Assembly (NCBI RefSeq): GCF_039543825.1
Contig: NZ_BAABKM010000005.1
Span: 248,001 to 312,000 of the forward strand
DNA: 64,000 bases
Direction: 5' to 3'
Source: Nocardioides conyzicola
GTDB lineage: Bacteria; Actinomycetota; Actinomycetes; Propionibacteriales; Nocardioidaceae
Shown here: one piece after another, positions 35,773 to 44,066 of the stretch
Position numbering within the stretch: position 1 is the stretch's first letter
How the letters are laid out: each line of letters starts with the position of its first letter
The notes under the pieces: model-generated
Told to the model about the DNA's origin: nothing
The model's database searches: none
Seen by the model: the letters and a program-made list of their open reading frames with translations, nothing else
Program-made: the position numbers and the translations under genes

Positions 35773-36165
35773 TCATCTTGCCGCAGAGGTCGAGCCGAGC
35801 GAACCCACTCGAGCGGCCGGCGTCCCGGATGCCGGGCACACCCAGCACGCCACGCCGTCGACGGCGCGGGCGGTCATCGGGTGCGTCGTGGGGTGCTCCG
35901 GACAGATCGGCCAGTTCGAGGCCGTTCCGCCGATGCTCTCCACGACCTGCTCCTGCACCTGGTCGGCCACGGAGACTCGCTGCTCGAGCTCCGGGTCCGG
36001 GAGCCAGACCGAGACGCCGGCTCCAGTCCCGTCCGGGGCACGGAGGAAGGCAGAGGGTTGGTTGACGTCGTCGCTCCAGTCGGAGTCTTCGACGACCAAG
36101 GCCAGCGTCGTGGTGCAGACGTCATCCAGCACCGGAGTGAGAGCGGCCCTCAGCGCGTCGTGCAC
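35773..36165 (-). CDS. Hypothetical protein with a C-terminal Cys/His cluster
   Basis: 130 residues. N-terminal helix (HDALRAALTPVLDDV), middle with GTGAGVSVWLPDPELEQRV, then ICPEHPTTHPMTARAVDGVACWVCPASG, in which three Cys and two His could form a zinc ribbon. No family recognised. Between the universal stress gene (6 bp away) and the glycosylase gene (4 bp), probably one operon. GTG start, weak ribosome site. Confidence 0.6.
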   Translation of the reverse strand: MHDALRAALTPVLDDVCTTTLALVVEDSDWSDDVNQPSAFLRAPDGTGAGVSVWLPDPELEQRVSVADQVQEQVVESIGGTASNWPICPEHPTTHPMTARAVDGVACWVCPASGTPAARVGSLGSTSAAR

Positions 36166-36171
36166 GAGGCC

Positions 36172-36573
36172 TCAGTCGGCCTTGACCGCCAGCACCGGGC
36201 AGTGCGCGTCGAGGAGGATCCGCTGGGCGTTGCTGCCGAGGATGAGCTTGCCGACCGGTGAGCGGCGGCGCAGGCCGATCACGATGAGCTCGGCCTGGCT
36301 GGACTCGGCGATGCTGATCAGGTCCTCGGCGGGCTCGAAGCCGCGGACGAGCTGACGGATCTCGTAGAGCACGCCGGTGCCGTCGAGGATGGCGCGCACG
36401 GCGTTCATCTCGCGGTCGGTCTGGGTGGACGCGTCCTGGTCGAACTCGGCACCGCCGCGCTGGGAGTTGACGACCACGAGGCTGGCCGACCGGAGCTTCG
36501 CCTCCGCGACCGCCGTGCGCAGCGCGGCCTCGCCCTCGGGCTTGGGCACGTAACCCACGACGACGGTTCCCAT
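36172..36573 (-). CDS. Universal stress protein
   Basis: 133 residues, one USP domain: GTVVVGYVPKPEGEAALR at the start, FEPAEDLISIAESSQAELIVIGL, and the phosphate-binding region SPVGKLILGSNAQRILLDAHCPVLAV. This matches ATP-binding USPs, which respond to stress or starvation. Strong ribosome site GGGAGG 4-5 nt before the ATG. Cotranscribed with the hypothetical gene downstream. Confidence 0.85.
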   Translation of the reverse strand: MGTVVVGYVPKPEGEAALRTAVAEAKLRSASLVVVNSQRGGAEFDQDASTQTDREMNAVRAILDGTGVLYEIRQLVRGFEPAEDLISIAESSQAELIVIGLRRRSPVGKLILGSNAQRILLDAHCPVLAVKAD

Positions 36574-36672
36574 CGGACCTCCCACGCTCGGTGCTGCCGG
36601 CTGCCGGGCCTCCGAGAGACCCACCGGCACCGTAGCCGATCCGGCGACGAGGACGCAGCCTGTGGAGAGGCC

Positions 36673-37164
36673 GTGCGCGGCACCCGGGGTCAGGTCAGGC
36701 TGGGGGCGGCCCGGACGGAGGTGGTGACGATCGAGGGCATCCAGGAGCCGCTGACCCGACCGCTGCACACGGTGCTGCGGCGGGCGGTCGCCGACCATGC
36801 CGCCCGTGAGCCGCGCCGCGTCCACCCGCCGCTCCTCCACGTCGGCTGGCCGGGCGGGCCGGAGGACGTCTTCGCAGTCCCCCCGGACGAGCAGCTCGAC
36901 CATGCCCTGCGCAGCGACGTCGTCGCGGCGCTGCTGCACACCGCCCGACGGCACGCGCCGGTCACCGGCGCGGTCCCGCTGCTCTGGCTTACCCGCTCGG
37001 GCGTGCTCGAGGTGGGCGACCTCGACCTCGCGTGGGTGCGGGCGGTCCGCACGGCCGGCGCCGAGGCCGCGGTGGAGCTGACGCTCGTGGTCGTCACCCG
37101 CAAGGGCTGGTTCGACCCGCGGTCCGGCGTACGACGGGAGTGGAAGCGGCTGCGGACCCGCTGA
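36673..37164 (+). CDS. Hypothetical protein
   Basis: 163 residues from GTG 36673; a start at GTG 36721 or 36724 is equally possible (GGACGGAGG lies just before). The protein has IQEPLTRPLHTVLRRAVADHA, HPPLLHVGWPGGPEDVFAVPPDEQLDHALRSDVVAALL and a C-terminal VTRKGWFDPRSGVRREWKRLRTR. No known domain seen, no signal peptide. Divergent from the universal stress gene and convergent with the ligase genes. Confidence 0.6.
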   Translation: MRGTRGQVRLGAARTEVVTIEGIQEPLTRPLHTVLRRAVADHAAREPRRVHPPLLHVGWPGGPEDVFAVPPDEQLDHALRSDVVAALLHTARRHAPVTGAVPLLWLTRSGVLEVGDLDLAWVRAVRTAGAEAAVELTLVVVTRKGWFDPRSGVRREWKRLRTR

Positions 37165-37173
37165 GTGGGTGGC

Positions 37174-38637
37174 TCAGTCCCAGGTGTGCGCGGGCTCGTT
37201 GGTGTGCATGCGCTCGCGGTAGTCGAGCAGGCTCGCCCGCAGCGCGTCGTACCGGTCCCGGTTGCCCTCGGCCTGCACCCGCTGCACGAACCACTCGGCG
37301 CCGTTGGTGCTGAGCAGGCAGCGCTGCTCGATGATGCCGAGCAGGCGGTCCGACTCCTCCTGCGAGGCGCCCCACGAGGCGAGGCCCTCGCGGGCCATGG
37401 GGAGCAGCCGCCGCAGCACGAGCTCGGTCGCGCGCACCTGGCCGACGCCGGGCCAGTAGATGTGGGCGTCGATGCCCTGGCGGGCGGCGACGTGGAAGTT
37501 CTCCTCCGCCGCGCTGAAGGACATCTGTGACCACAGCGGCCGCTCGCTCTCGACGAGCGCGCGGACCAGCCCGAAGTAGAACGCCGCGTTGGCGATGGTG
37601 TCCGCGACCGTCGGGCCGGCCGCCAGGAGGCGGTTCTCGACCCGCAGGTGCGGCACTCCCCCGGCGACGTCGTAGACCGGGCGGTTCCAGCGGTAGATGG
37701 TCCCGTTGTGCAGCCGCAGCTCCGCGAGCTTGGGGGTGCCGCCCGCCTCGAGGACCTCCAGCGGGTCCTCGTCGTCGGAGACCGGGAGCAGAGCCGGGAA
37801 GTAACGGACGTTCTCCTCGAACAGGTCGAAGACCGAGGTGATCCACCGCTCGCCGAACCAGACCCGCGGCCGGACGCCCTGTGCCTTCAGCTCCTCGCTG
37901 CGGGTGTCGGTCGCCTGCTCGAAGAGCGGGATCCGGGTCTCGCGCCACAGCTCCTTGCCCAGGAGGTACGGCGAGTTCGCGGCCACCGCCACCTGCACGG
38001 CCGCGATCGCCTGCGAGGCGTTCCAGTACGCCGCGAACTGGTCCGGGGACGTCTGCACGTGGAACTGGGTGCTCGTGCAGGCCGCCTCGGGCACGATCGA
38101 GTCGGCGGTCGTGCGCAGCCGCTCGGTGCCGTCGATCGCGATCGTGATGTCCTCGCCGCGGGCGTTGAGGATCTGCTCGCTGAGCAGCTTGTAGCGCGGG
38201 TTGGCGCTCAGGCTGTCCAGGCCCATGTGCCCCTCGGCGAGGGTCGGCAGGATCCCGATCATCACCATGTGGGCGCCGATCTCCGCCGACTTCTGCTCGG
38301 CGTCGTTGAGGCTGCGTCGCAGGCTCTCCTCGAACGTCGTCAGGCCGCCGTCGCGGATCTTCGCCGGGGCACCGTTGATCTCGATGTTGAACTGCCCGAG
38401 CTCGGTCTGGAAGTCCGGCGAGGCGATCGCCTCGAGCGCCTCGGCGTTCTTGAGCGCCGGGTCGCCGGCCTCGTCGACCAGGTTGAGCTCGACCTCGAGC
38501 CCGGTCATCGGGTCGTCGGTGTCAAACCGCTCCTCGCGCAGCATCCGGGCGAAGACGTCGAGGTTGCGGCGCACCTTCTCCCGGTGGCGCGTGCGGTCAG
38601 CGCGGGAGAACTCCTGAGCATCTACCTCTTCGCCCAT
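37174..38637 (-). CDS. Glutamate-cysteine ligase-family protein
   Basis: 487 residues. Carboxylate-amine ligase fold related to glutamate-cysteine ligases: GLEVELNLVDEAGDPALKN near the N-terminus, FNIEINGAPAKI, ACTSTQFHVQTSPDQFAAYWN, VRPRVWFGERWITS and a late HVAARQGIDAHIYWPG. Probably ligates a carboxylate to an amine using ATP; the substrates are unknown and mycothiol or ergothioneine-type metabolism would be one setting. TAGGGT lies 6 nt before the ATG (leaderless), although the gene is only 9 bp from the YbdK-type gene upstream. Confidence 0.8.
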   Translation of the reverse strand: MGEEVDAQEFSRADRTRHREKVRRNLDVFARMLREERFDTDDPMTGLEVELNLVDEAGDPALKNAEALEAIASPDFQTELGQFNIEINGAPAKIRDGGLTTFEESLRRSLNDAEQKSAEIGAHMVMIGILPTLAEGHMGLDSLSANPRYKLLSEQILNARGEDITIAIDGTERLRTTADSIVPEAACTSTQFHVQTSPDQFAAYWNASQAIAAVQVAVAANSPYLLGKELWRETRIPLFEQATDTRSEELKAQGVRPRVWFGERWITSVFDLFEENVRYFPALLPVSDDEDPLEVLEAGGTPKLAELRLHNGTIYRWNRPVYDVAGGVPHLRVENRLLAAGPTVADTIANAAFYFGLVRALVESERPLWSQMSFSAAEENFHVAARQGIDAHIYWPGVGQVRATELVLRRLLPMAREGLASWGASQEESDRLLGIIEQRCLLSTNGAEWFVQRVQAEGNRDRYDALRASLLDYRERMHTNEPAHTWD

Positions 38638-38646
38638 GTGCAGACC

Positions 38647-39783
38647 CTAGGGCCTGTCCGGGCGGGTCCAGGAGCCCTCGGTGCGAGCAACGAGGTCGTC
38701 GACCACCGCGACGAGGGTGCCACTGCGCTCGAACGCAGCCCGCTGACGCGTCGCTCCGTTGTCGCTGACGCAGCGTTCGAGCAGGTCGCGGAGCCGGTCC
38801 AGGTCACCTGCGGCCTCCAGCGCCGGGCGCACCGTCTGGACCAACGCCTCGACGACCACGCGGGCCGGACGCAGGCCTCCCGCGGTCGGATCGACCAGCG
38901 TGTCGGACATCCCGAACCGCGCCGCCCGCCACTGGGCGGCCCGCAACGTCTCGGCCCGCCAGCGTGGGAACTGCCGGCCGGCCCGGTCATCGTGCGCGGC
39001 GGTCTCGACGAGGGCACGCACCAGCGCGACGATGCCCAGCGCGATGCCGGGGTCGGTGCAGACATCGCACACCCGCACCTCGACGGTGGGTTGACCGACG
39101 GACAGCCGGGCGTCGAAGTACAGCATCCCCGCGTCCCGGGCCGCCCCGGTCTCGATCAGCATCCGGGTCACCTCGGCGTACCCCTCGACCGACCCGAACT
39201 GCTCGGTCGGACCCGCGCTCGGCCAGCGGGACCAGACCTGCGACCGCCAGGAGGCGTAGCCGGAGTCCCGGCCGTCCACGAACGGCGAGTTGGTGCTCAG
39301 GGCGAGCAGGACCGGCAGCCACGGCGCGATCCGGTCGATCACGGCCACCCCCTCCTCGTCGGAGGCGACCTCGGTGTGCACGTGCATGCCGCAGGTCCCA
39401 CCGGTGCGGGCCACCTCCCCGAAGGTGTCGACCATGGCGCGGTAGCGGTCGTTGGAGGTCACCACGGACCGGTGACCGCCCAGCGGCACGATCCCGCAGG
39501 CTCCCGTCCGGAGCTCGGAGGCCCGCGCCGCCTGCCCCGCCGTACGCCGCGCCGCCAGCAGCTGGGTCAGCACGGTGTCGAGATCGGTCTCGGGGTCGGT
39601 CCTGGTCTCCAGCTGGTGCCGGAACAGCTCCTGGTCGAGCTCGTCGGTGGCCGCCCGGGGCACCTGCCGCCCGTGCCCGTGCTCGCGGAACTCCTTGAGC
39701 ACCGACGGGGCCGCGGCGGCGACCTCCCGGGTCGCGGGGTCGAAGAGCAGCAGCTCCTCCTCGACCCCGACCGTCCGCGTCAC
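38647..39783 (-). CDS. YbdK-type carboxylate-amine ligase
   Basis: 378 residues. The N-terminal GVEEELLLFD is the family signature; further motifs are RTGGTCGMHVHTEVASDEEGV, STNSPFVDGRDSGYASWRSQVWSRWP and VEVRVCDVCTDPG. Similar to E. coli YbdK, which has weak glutamate-cysteine ligase activity in vitro. GTG start. Next to another ligase of the same superfamily, hinting at a shared pathway. Downstream of the DUF4192 gene by 21 bp. Confidence 0.85.
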   Translation of the reverse strand: MTRTVGVEEELLLFDPATREVAAAAPSVLKEFREHGHGRQVPRAATDELDQELFRHQLETRTDPETDLDTVLTQLLAARRTAGQAARASELRTGACGIVPLGGHRSVVTSNDRYRAMVDTFGEVARTGGTCGMHVHTEVASDEEGVAVIDRIAPWLPVLLALSTNSPFVDGRDSGYASWRSQVWSRWPSAGPTEQFGSVEGYAEVTRMLIETGAARDAGMLYFDARLSVGQPTVEVRVCDVCTDPGIALGIVALVRALVETAAHDDRAGRQFPRWRAETLRAAQWRAARFGMSDTLVDPTAGGLRPARVVVEALVQTVRPALEAAGDLDRLRDLLERCVSDNGATRQRAAFERSGTLVAVVDDLVARTEGSWTRPDRP

Positions 39784-39804
39784 GTCGGAGCACTACCCGG
39801 TGCG

Positions 39805-40779
39805 TCAGACGGCCATGCCCGCCGTCCAGTCGAAGCCTCCTTCCCAGGTGTCCGGCGGTACGGCGCGGGTGAGCACCTCGGCCACCAGCCCGGCCAGCGA
39901 GTAGCCCGGGTCGGCCTCGACGCACCGGTCGACCGCGCACCAGGCGAGCGCCCCCTGCCCGGCCTGCCAGGCGGCGAACGCCAGCAGCGCTGCCGGTGCC
40001 GCGACCATCGGGTCCGGTGCCCGCCGGACCACGTCGGTCCAGAAGGTGACGTGCTCCCGCGCTCGCTCGCGGCACAGCGGCGACCAGGCGGCGTCGCGGA
40101 CCCGGAGGTCGAGCATCCCGCGCAGCAGGCGAGCGACCTCGGCGTCCGCGGGCGCCGTGCGGTCCCGCACGTGGCGCAGGACCAGGTCCCGCGCCCAGGC
40201 CCCCTCCTCGAGCGCGGGCGCGGGGTCCCCCGTGAGCGCCGCGAGGGCCGGCACCACCCGGGCCACGAGGTCGCGGTCGGCCGTCAGCGTCGCGGCGAGG
40301 CGCTCCCTCGAGGCATGCACCACGCGACCGTCGTAGACCGCCTGCGCGGCGAACGGGTGCGCGGACAGGTCGTAGGGCACCCCGTCGGCGGGCACGCCGG
40401 CGCGGCCGGGCACCGGCGACCACCGGCGCCCGTCGGTCAGCAGGCCGTCGATCACCGCCACGCCGGACCGCTCGAACGCACGAGCCGTCATCCGCAGCGC
40501 CTTCTCGGCGAACCGGTCACGGTCGCTGTAGGCGACGAGGAACACCCGTGGGACGCGCTGCCGGCACGCCGGGTCGACGAGCAGGCCGGCCATCTCGGCG
40601 ACCTGGTCGAGCTCGTCCGGCAGGTCGACGCGAGCGTGGAACGGCGGGTCGCTGCCGAACGTGAGCATGACGAGCGACTCCGTCGGCTCGAAGCCGAGGA
40701 CGACAGGCACCACGGCGAGGATGTCCTCAGGGGTGCGGGCGGTCAGGGTCGTGGTGGGGCTGGTCGGGTGTGCGGTCAT
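39805..40779 (-). CDS. DUF4192 domain-containing protein
   Basis: 324 residues. DUF4192 features: TARTPEDILAVVPVVLGFEPTESLVML at the N-terminus, VPRVFLVAYSDR, AAGVPADGVPYDLSAHPFAAQAVYDGRVV, and a C-terminal helical repeat region (ALLAFAAWQAGQGALAWCAVDRCVEADPGYSLA). Function unknown; common in actinobacteria. ATG 40779 is chosen because the domain starts there and GAGCGT lies 6 nt upstream. The frame is open for far longer upstream but only as a shadow of the polymerase IV gene. Confidence 0.83.
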   Translation of the reverse strand: MTAHPTSPTTTLTARTPEDILAVVPVVLGFEPTESLVMLTFGSDPPFHARVDLPDELDQVAEMAGLLVDPACRQRVPRVFLVAYSDRDRFAEKALRMTARAFERSGVAVIDGLLTDGRRWSPVPGRAGVPADGVPYDLSAHPFAAQAVYDGRVVHASRERLAATLTADRDLVARVVPALAALTGDPAPALEEGAWARDLVLRHVRDRTAPADAEVARLLRGMLDLRVRDAAWSPLCRERAREHVTFWTDVVRRAPDPMVAAPAALLAFAAWQAGQGALAWCAVDRCVEADPGYSLAGLVAEVLTRAVPPDTWEGGFDWTAGMAV

Positions 40780-40914
40780 GCGACGACGCTCCCCGCCGTC
40801 GCCGACGATGACGACGGCCTGCGGACGGGCCTGTGGAGACCCCGCGAGGAGGCTCGCCTGTGCACGGAAGGTGGGCCGTCGGGAGCTGTCGGACGCCCGC
40901 GATAGGTTGCCGAG

Positions 40915-42240
40915 GTGCGAGCGGTTGCGTCGGTGCTGCACCTCGACCTCGACGCGTTCTTCGCGGCGGTCGAGCAGCGCGACAAGCCCTCTCTGCGCGG
41001 CAAGCCCGTCATCGTGGGCGGCGTCGGCGGCCGCGGGGTGGTCTCGACGGCGTCGTACGAGGCCCGCACGTACGGCGTCCGCTCGGCGATGTCGATGCGC
41101 GAGGCCCGGTCGCGGTGCCCGCACGCGGCCTTCCTCTCCGGCCGGTTCCACGCCTATCGCTCGACCAGTGACCAGGTGATGCTGCTGCTGCGCTCGATCT
41201 CGCCGCTGGTCGAGCCGTTGTCGCTCGACGAGGCGTTCGTGGACCTCGCGGCTGCCGACACCGACGTCCATCCGGGACTGAGCGACCTGTCGCTGCCGAG
41301 CGTGACCGCGTTCGCCGAGGAGCTGCGGACCCGGCTGACCGAGGTGACCGGCGGGTTGACGGCGTCCGTGGGGATCGGCACCTCCAAGTTCATCGCGAAG
41401 GTCGCCAGCGACCTCGACAAGCCCGACGGACTGGTGGTCGTCCCGCCCGGCACCGAGCAGGACCTGCTCCGCCCGATGAGCGTCGCCGTCATCCCCGGGG
41501 TCGGGCCGGCGACCAGCGAACGGCTCCGACGGGTGGGCGTGCAGACCGTCGCCGACCTCGAGCAGCTCAGCGAGGAGGAGCTCGTCCGCGAGCTGGGCAA
41601 GGCGAGCGGCCACTGGCTCTACGCGCTCGCCCGTGCGCGGGACGACCGTCCGGTGGTCGCCGAGCGGGAGGCCAAGTCGGTCAGCGTCGAGGGCACCTAC
41701 GACCACGACCTGACCGACCGCAGCCTGATGGAGCACCTGCTGACCCGCCAGGCCGGCGACGTCGCGAAGCGGCTGCGCAAGAGCGGCCTGTCGGGGCGCA
41801 CCATCACGATCAAGGTCCGGATGCACGACTTCACCACGTTGAGCCGGTCGACGACGCTCGCCTCCCCCACCGACACCGCGTCGACGATCGCCCGGCTCGC
41901 CCGAGGGCTCCTCGCCGACCTCGACACCTCCGGCGGGGTGCGCCTGCTCGGCGTCGGCGTCTCCGGACTCGCCGACTGGGTCCAGGAGGACCTCTTCGGC
42001 GAGACGACCGAGGACGAGGAGGAGCTGCCGGAGATCGACGTGCCGCACCACTCCCGTCGCACCTGGGCTCCCGGCATGGACGTCGTGCACGCCGAGATGG
42101 GCCAGGGCTGGGTGTGGGGATCGGGCCGCGGCGTGGTGACCGTCCGGTTCGAGACCGCCGAGACGCCCGCCGGGCCGGTGCGCAGCTATGCCGAGGACGA
42201 CCCGGCGCTCACCCCGTGGAGCCCGCCCGCGCCGGAGTGA
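40915..42240 (+). CDS. dinB: DNA polymerase IV (Y family)
   Basis: 441 residues. Catalytic motifs LHLDLDAFFAAVEQ and SLDEAFVDL (with Asp/Glu), fingers region VGGVGGRGVVSTASYEARTYGVRSAMS, HhH motifs and little-finger domain, plus a C-terminal extension (about 385-441, TWAPGMDVVHAEMGQGWVWGSGRG) seen in actinobacterial DinB2-type proteins. Error-prone lesion bypass. GTG start with TAGGTT 6 nt upstream. No LexA-type box is visible near it. Its last 32 bp overlap the convergent pxpC. Confidence 0.9.
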   Translation: MRAVASVLHLDLDAFFAAVEQRDKPSLRGKPVIVGGVGGRGVVSTASYEARTYGVRSAMSMREARSRCPHAAFLSGRFHAYRSTSDQVMLLLRSISPLVEPLSLDEAFVDLAAADTDVHPGLSDLSLPSVTAFAEELRTRLTEVTGGLTASVGIGTSKFIAKVASDLDKPDGLVVVPPGTEQDLLRPMSVAVIPGVGPATSERLRRVGVQTVADLEQLSEEELVRELGKASGHWLYALARARDDRPVVAEREAKSVSVEGTYDHDLTDRSLMEHLLTRQAGDVAKRLRKSGLSGRTITIKVRMHDFTTLSRSTTLASPTDTASTIARLARGLLADLDTSGGVRLLGVGVSGLADWVQEDLFGETTEDEEELPEIDVPHHSRRTWAPGMDVVHAEMGQGWVWGSGRGVVTVRFETAETPAGPVRSYAEDDPALTPWSPPAPE

Positions 42241-43045
42241 ACCGGACCTCGTCGCCCGGTCGCAGCTGCGCGCACTGCCACAGGTCCTCCTCCTCGACGA
42301 CCGCCAGCACCGGGTAGCCACCGGTCGGCGGGTGGTCGGCGAGGAACACGATCGGTACGCCGCTCGGCGGCACCTGCACCGCACCGAGCACCATGCCCTC
42401 GCTGGCGAGCTCGTCCTGGCGCCGCCGCGGGAGCGCCGGGCCGTCGAGGCGCAGCCCGATCCGGTTGGAGTCCGCGCTCACGACGTACGGCGTCGCGCAG
42501 AGCCGGTCGAGCGCGTCGTCGTCGAACCAGTCGGCTCGCGGGCCGACGCGCACCCGCAGCGGGCCGCGGCGCGGAGGTCGCGGGGTGTCGACCGACCGCG
42601 GGCTCCCGGTCGGATCCCCCACCGGCAGCACCGCGCCGGGCTGGACCCGGGGCGGTCCGACCCAGGCCAGGGTGTCGGTCGACCGGGAGCCGAGCACGGG
42701 CGGCACCGCGATCCCGCCCGCGACGGCGACGTAGCTGCGCACCCCCGTCGACGGGGTCGGCACGCGGAGGGTCGCTCCGGCCGCGAGCCACTCGGCGCTG
42801 GCGTGGGCACGGTCGGCGCCGGTGACGGCGACCCAGCACCCGCCGTGGGCGCGCAGCTCGAGGCCGCCGAGCACGACCTCGAGCACCGCGGCGTCGGGGT
42901 CGTTGCCGACGATCCGGTTGGCGAGCGCCGCCGCCGGTGCGTCCAGGGCGCCCGCCCGAGGGACGCCGAGGTGGGCCAGGCCCGGGCGACCCCGGTCCTG
43001 GACGGTCACCATCGGCCCGGTGGCAAGCACGTGGAGGGAGGTCAT
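42209..43045 (-). CDS. pxpC: 5-oxoprolinase subunit C-type carboxyltransferase
   Basis: 278 residues. Biotin-dependent carboxyltransferase (KipA/DUR1) fold: VQDRGRPGLAHLGVPRAGALD, LEVVLGG, SYVAVAGGIAVPPVLGSRST, SNRIGLRLDGP and GGYPVLAVV. Acts with PxpA and PxpB to hydrolyse 5-oxoproline (pyroglutamate) with ATP. The start ATG overlaps the pxpB stop by 4 bp (ATGA). Convergent overlap of 32 bp with dinB. Confidence 0.85.
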   Translation of the reverse strand: MTSLHVLATGPMVTVQDRGRPGLAHLGVPRAGALDAPAAALANRIVGNDPDAAVLEVVLGGLELRAHGGCWVAVTGADRAHASAEWLAAGATLRVPTPSTGVRSYVAVAGGIAVPPVLGSRSTDTLAWVGPPRVQPGAVLPVGDPTGSPRSVDTPRPPRRGPLRVRVGPRADWFDDDALDRLCATPYVVSADSNRIGLRLDGPALPRRRQDELASEGMVLGAVQVPPSGVPIVFLADHPPTGGYPVLAVVEEEDLWQCAQLRPGDEVRFTPARAGSTG

Positions 43046-43635
43046 CGCGGGACGAACACCACCCGGGTGCCGGGCGGCAGCAGCGCCGGGCGGTCGCGCT
43101 CCGGGTCCCACAGGGTCGCGTCGGTCCGGCCGAGCAGCCGCCACCCACCCGGCGACGCGGTCGGGTAGACGCCGCACCAGCCGCCGGCGAGGCCCACGGA
43201 GCCGGCCGGGACCCGGGCGCGCGGCGACTCCAGGCGGGGTACGGCGAGCTCCGGGGGCAGGCCGGACAGGTACGAGAAGCCGGGCGCGAAGCCGCAGAAC
43301 GCCGCGACGTACTCGACCGCGGCGTGCCGGGCCACGACACCGTCGCGGTCGGTCCCCCACGCCTCGGCCACGAACGCCAGGTCGGGCCCGTCGTACACGA
43401 CCGGCACCTCGACCCGGTCGCCGGCGGGGAGCTCCCCGGACGGTCTCCACCCACGGAGCCGGGCCGCCAGCGCGACCGGGTCGTCCACCCCGTCGAAGAG
43501 CACGGTCCGTGCGGCCGGGACGACCTCGACCGCGGCCACCCGCGCGCTCCGGGCCCACGTCGCGAGGTCGAGCGCCTCGGCGGCGTCGGCGACCTCGGCG
43601 AGGACCGCCGAGCGGCCGACGGGATGAAGGTGCAC
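43042..43635 (-). CDS. pxpB: 5-oxoprolinase subunit B
   Basis: 197 residues. KipI/allophanate hydrolase subunit-1 fold: HLHPVGRSAVLAEV, VEVVPAARTVLFDG, FCGFAPGFSYLSGLP, and GSVGLAGGWCGVYPTASPGGWRLLGRT. GTG 43635 is preferred as CAGACT lies 7 nt upstream (leaderless) and residues before it are not family-like; GTG 43659 is in frame. Overlaps pxpC by 4 bp. Separated from pxpA by an unusual 431-bp gap. Confidence 0.82.
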   Translation of the reverse strand: MHLHPVGRSAVLAEVADAAEALDLATWARSARVAAVEVVPAARTVLFDGVDDPVALAARLRGWRPSGELPAGDRVEVPVVYDGPDLAFVAEAWGTDRDGVVARHAAVEYVAAFCGFAPGFSYLSGLPPELAVPRLESPRARVPAGSVGLAGGWCGVYPTASPGGWRLLGRTDATLWDPERDRPALLPPGTRVVFVPR

Positions 43636-43720
43636 GGTGGACAGTCTGGTGCAGTTCACACAGACGTCATACGTACGGCGTTGCGCGGTGCGTCGAACGC
43701 CGCAACCATGGGAAATGGAT

Positions 43721-43757
43721 GAAGGGCCCCCGGTGGTATGAGCACCAGGGGCCCTTC
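43721..43757 (-). terminator. Stem-loop, likely terminator of a minus-strand transcript
   Basis: 15-nt arms GAAGGGCCCCCGGTG and CACCAGGGGCCCTTC pair with one mismatch around a 7-nt loop. On the minus strand it is followed by ATCCATTTCCC. It would end a transcript from pxpA or from an RNA made in the gap. Confidence 0.6.
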
Positions 43758-43905
43758 GCTTCGACCGGCTCGGTGACGTCCGGTCGACCGGGCTCTCCCC
43801 GCGATCCCGTCCGCCCCGTCACCGGGCCGACGCCGCGAGTTGCCTCGCGGTGCGGATCGTGGTTCCTGTCCGATCCCCAGCTCCCCGTTGCCGGTGATCT
43901 GGTGA

Positions 43906-43959
43906 GGAGAGTTCTACGTGGTCCGGGTCACACCCCGCAAGAGGGTGCCGGGACTCTCC
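43906..43959. other. Compound hairpin of unknown role
   Basis: Nested pairing: GGAGAGT (43906-43912) with ACTCTCC (43953-43959), GTCCGG with CCGGGAC, and CACCC (43931-43935) with GGGTG (43943-43947) around a 7-nt loop. Could be part of an untranslated RNA or a binding site. Confidence 0.4.
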
Positions 43960-43974
43960 GGCGGTCCCACAACC

Positions 43975-44061
43975 TCGTCCACAGCTCGGTGCCTGTCATC
44001 CACAACGGGAGCGCGCTCTCCACAGCCGCTGGTCCAGACCTGTGGGCAGAGCTGTGGATGA
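43975..44061. promoter_or_regulatory. Cluster of DnaA-box-like sites
   Basis: TCGTCCACA (43975-43983) and TCATCCACA (43996-44004) on the plus strand and TCATCCACA (44061-44053) on the minus strand each differ by one base from TTGTCCACA/TTATCCACA; CTCTCCACA at 44016 is weaker. Spacing between the first three starts is 21 and 20 bp. Confidence 0.35.
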
Positions 44062-44066
44062 GACTC

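Larger units (their letters stand above)
43636..44066. other. Gap between pxpB and pxpA (431 bp), structured and non-coding
   Basis: No convincing gene. It holds a terminator-like hairpin (43721-43757), a compound hairpin (43906-43959) and a cluster of DnaA-box-like 9-mers (43975-44061). A 47-codon frame at 43918-44061 follows a GAGGAG ribosome-site-like sequence but codes a low-complexity peptide and is not called. Confidence 0.5.

Noticed and set aside
36721..37164. Shorter form of the hypothetical gene starting at GTG 36721
   Set aside because: GGACGGAGG abuts this GTG without a spacer; not excluded, but no better than the 36673 start.
40861..40915. SOS control of dinB
   Set aside because: No TCGAAC-N4-GTTCGA-like box is present before the polymerase IV gene, although two perfect boxes occur elsewhere in the window.
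43918..44061. 47-codon ORF behind GAGGAG
   Set aside because: Ser/Thr/Pro-rich low-complexity peptide overlapping the DnaA-box-like cluster; no family-like feature.
43975..44061. Chromosomal oriC
   Set aside because: dnaA, dnaN, recF and gyrB are absent and only three good boxes are present; oriC of actinobacteria lies between dnaA and dnaN.
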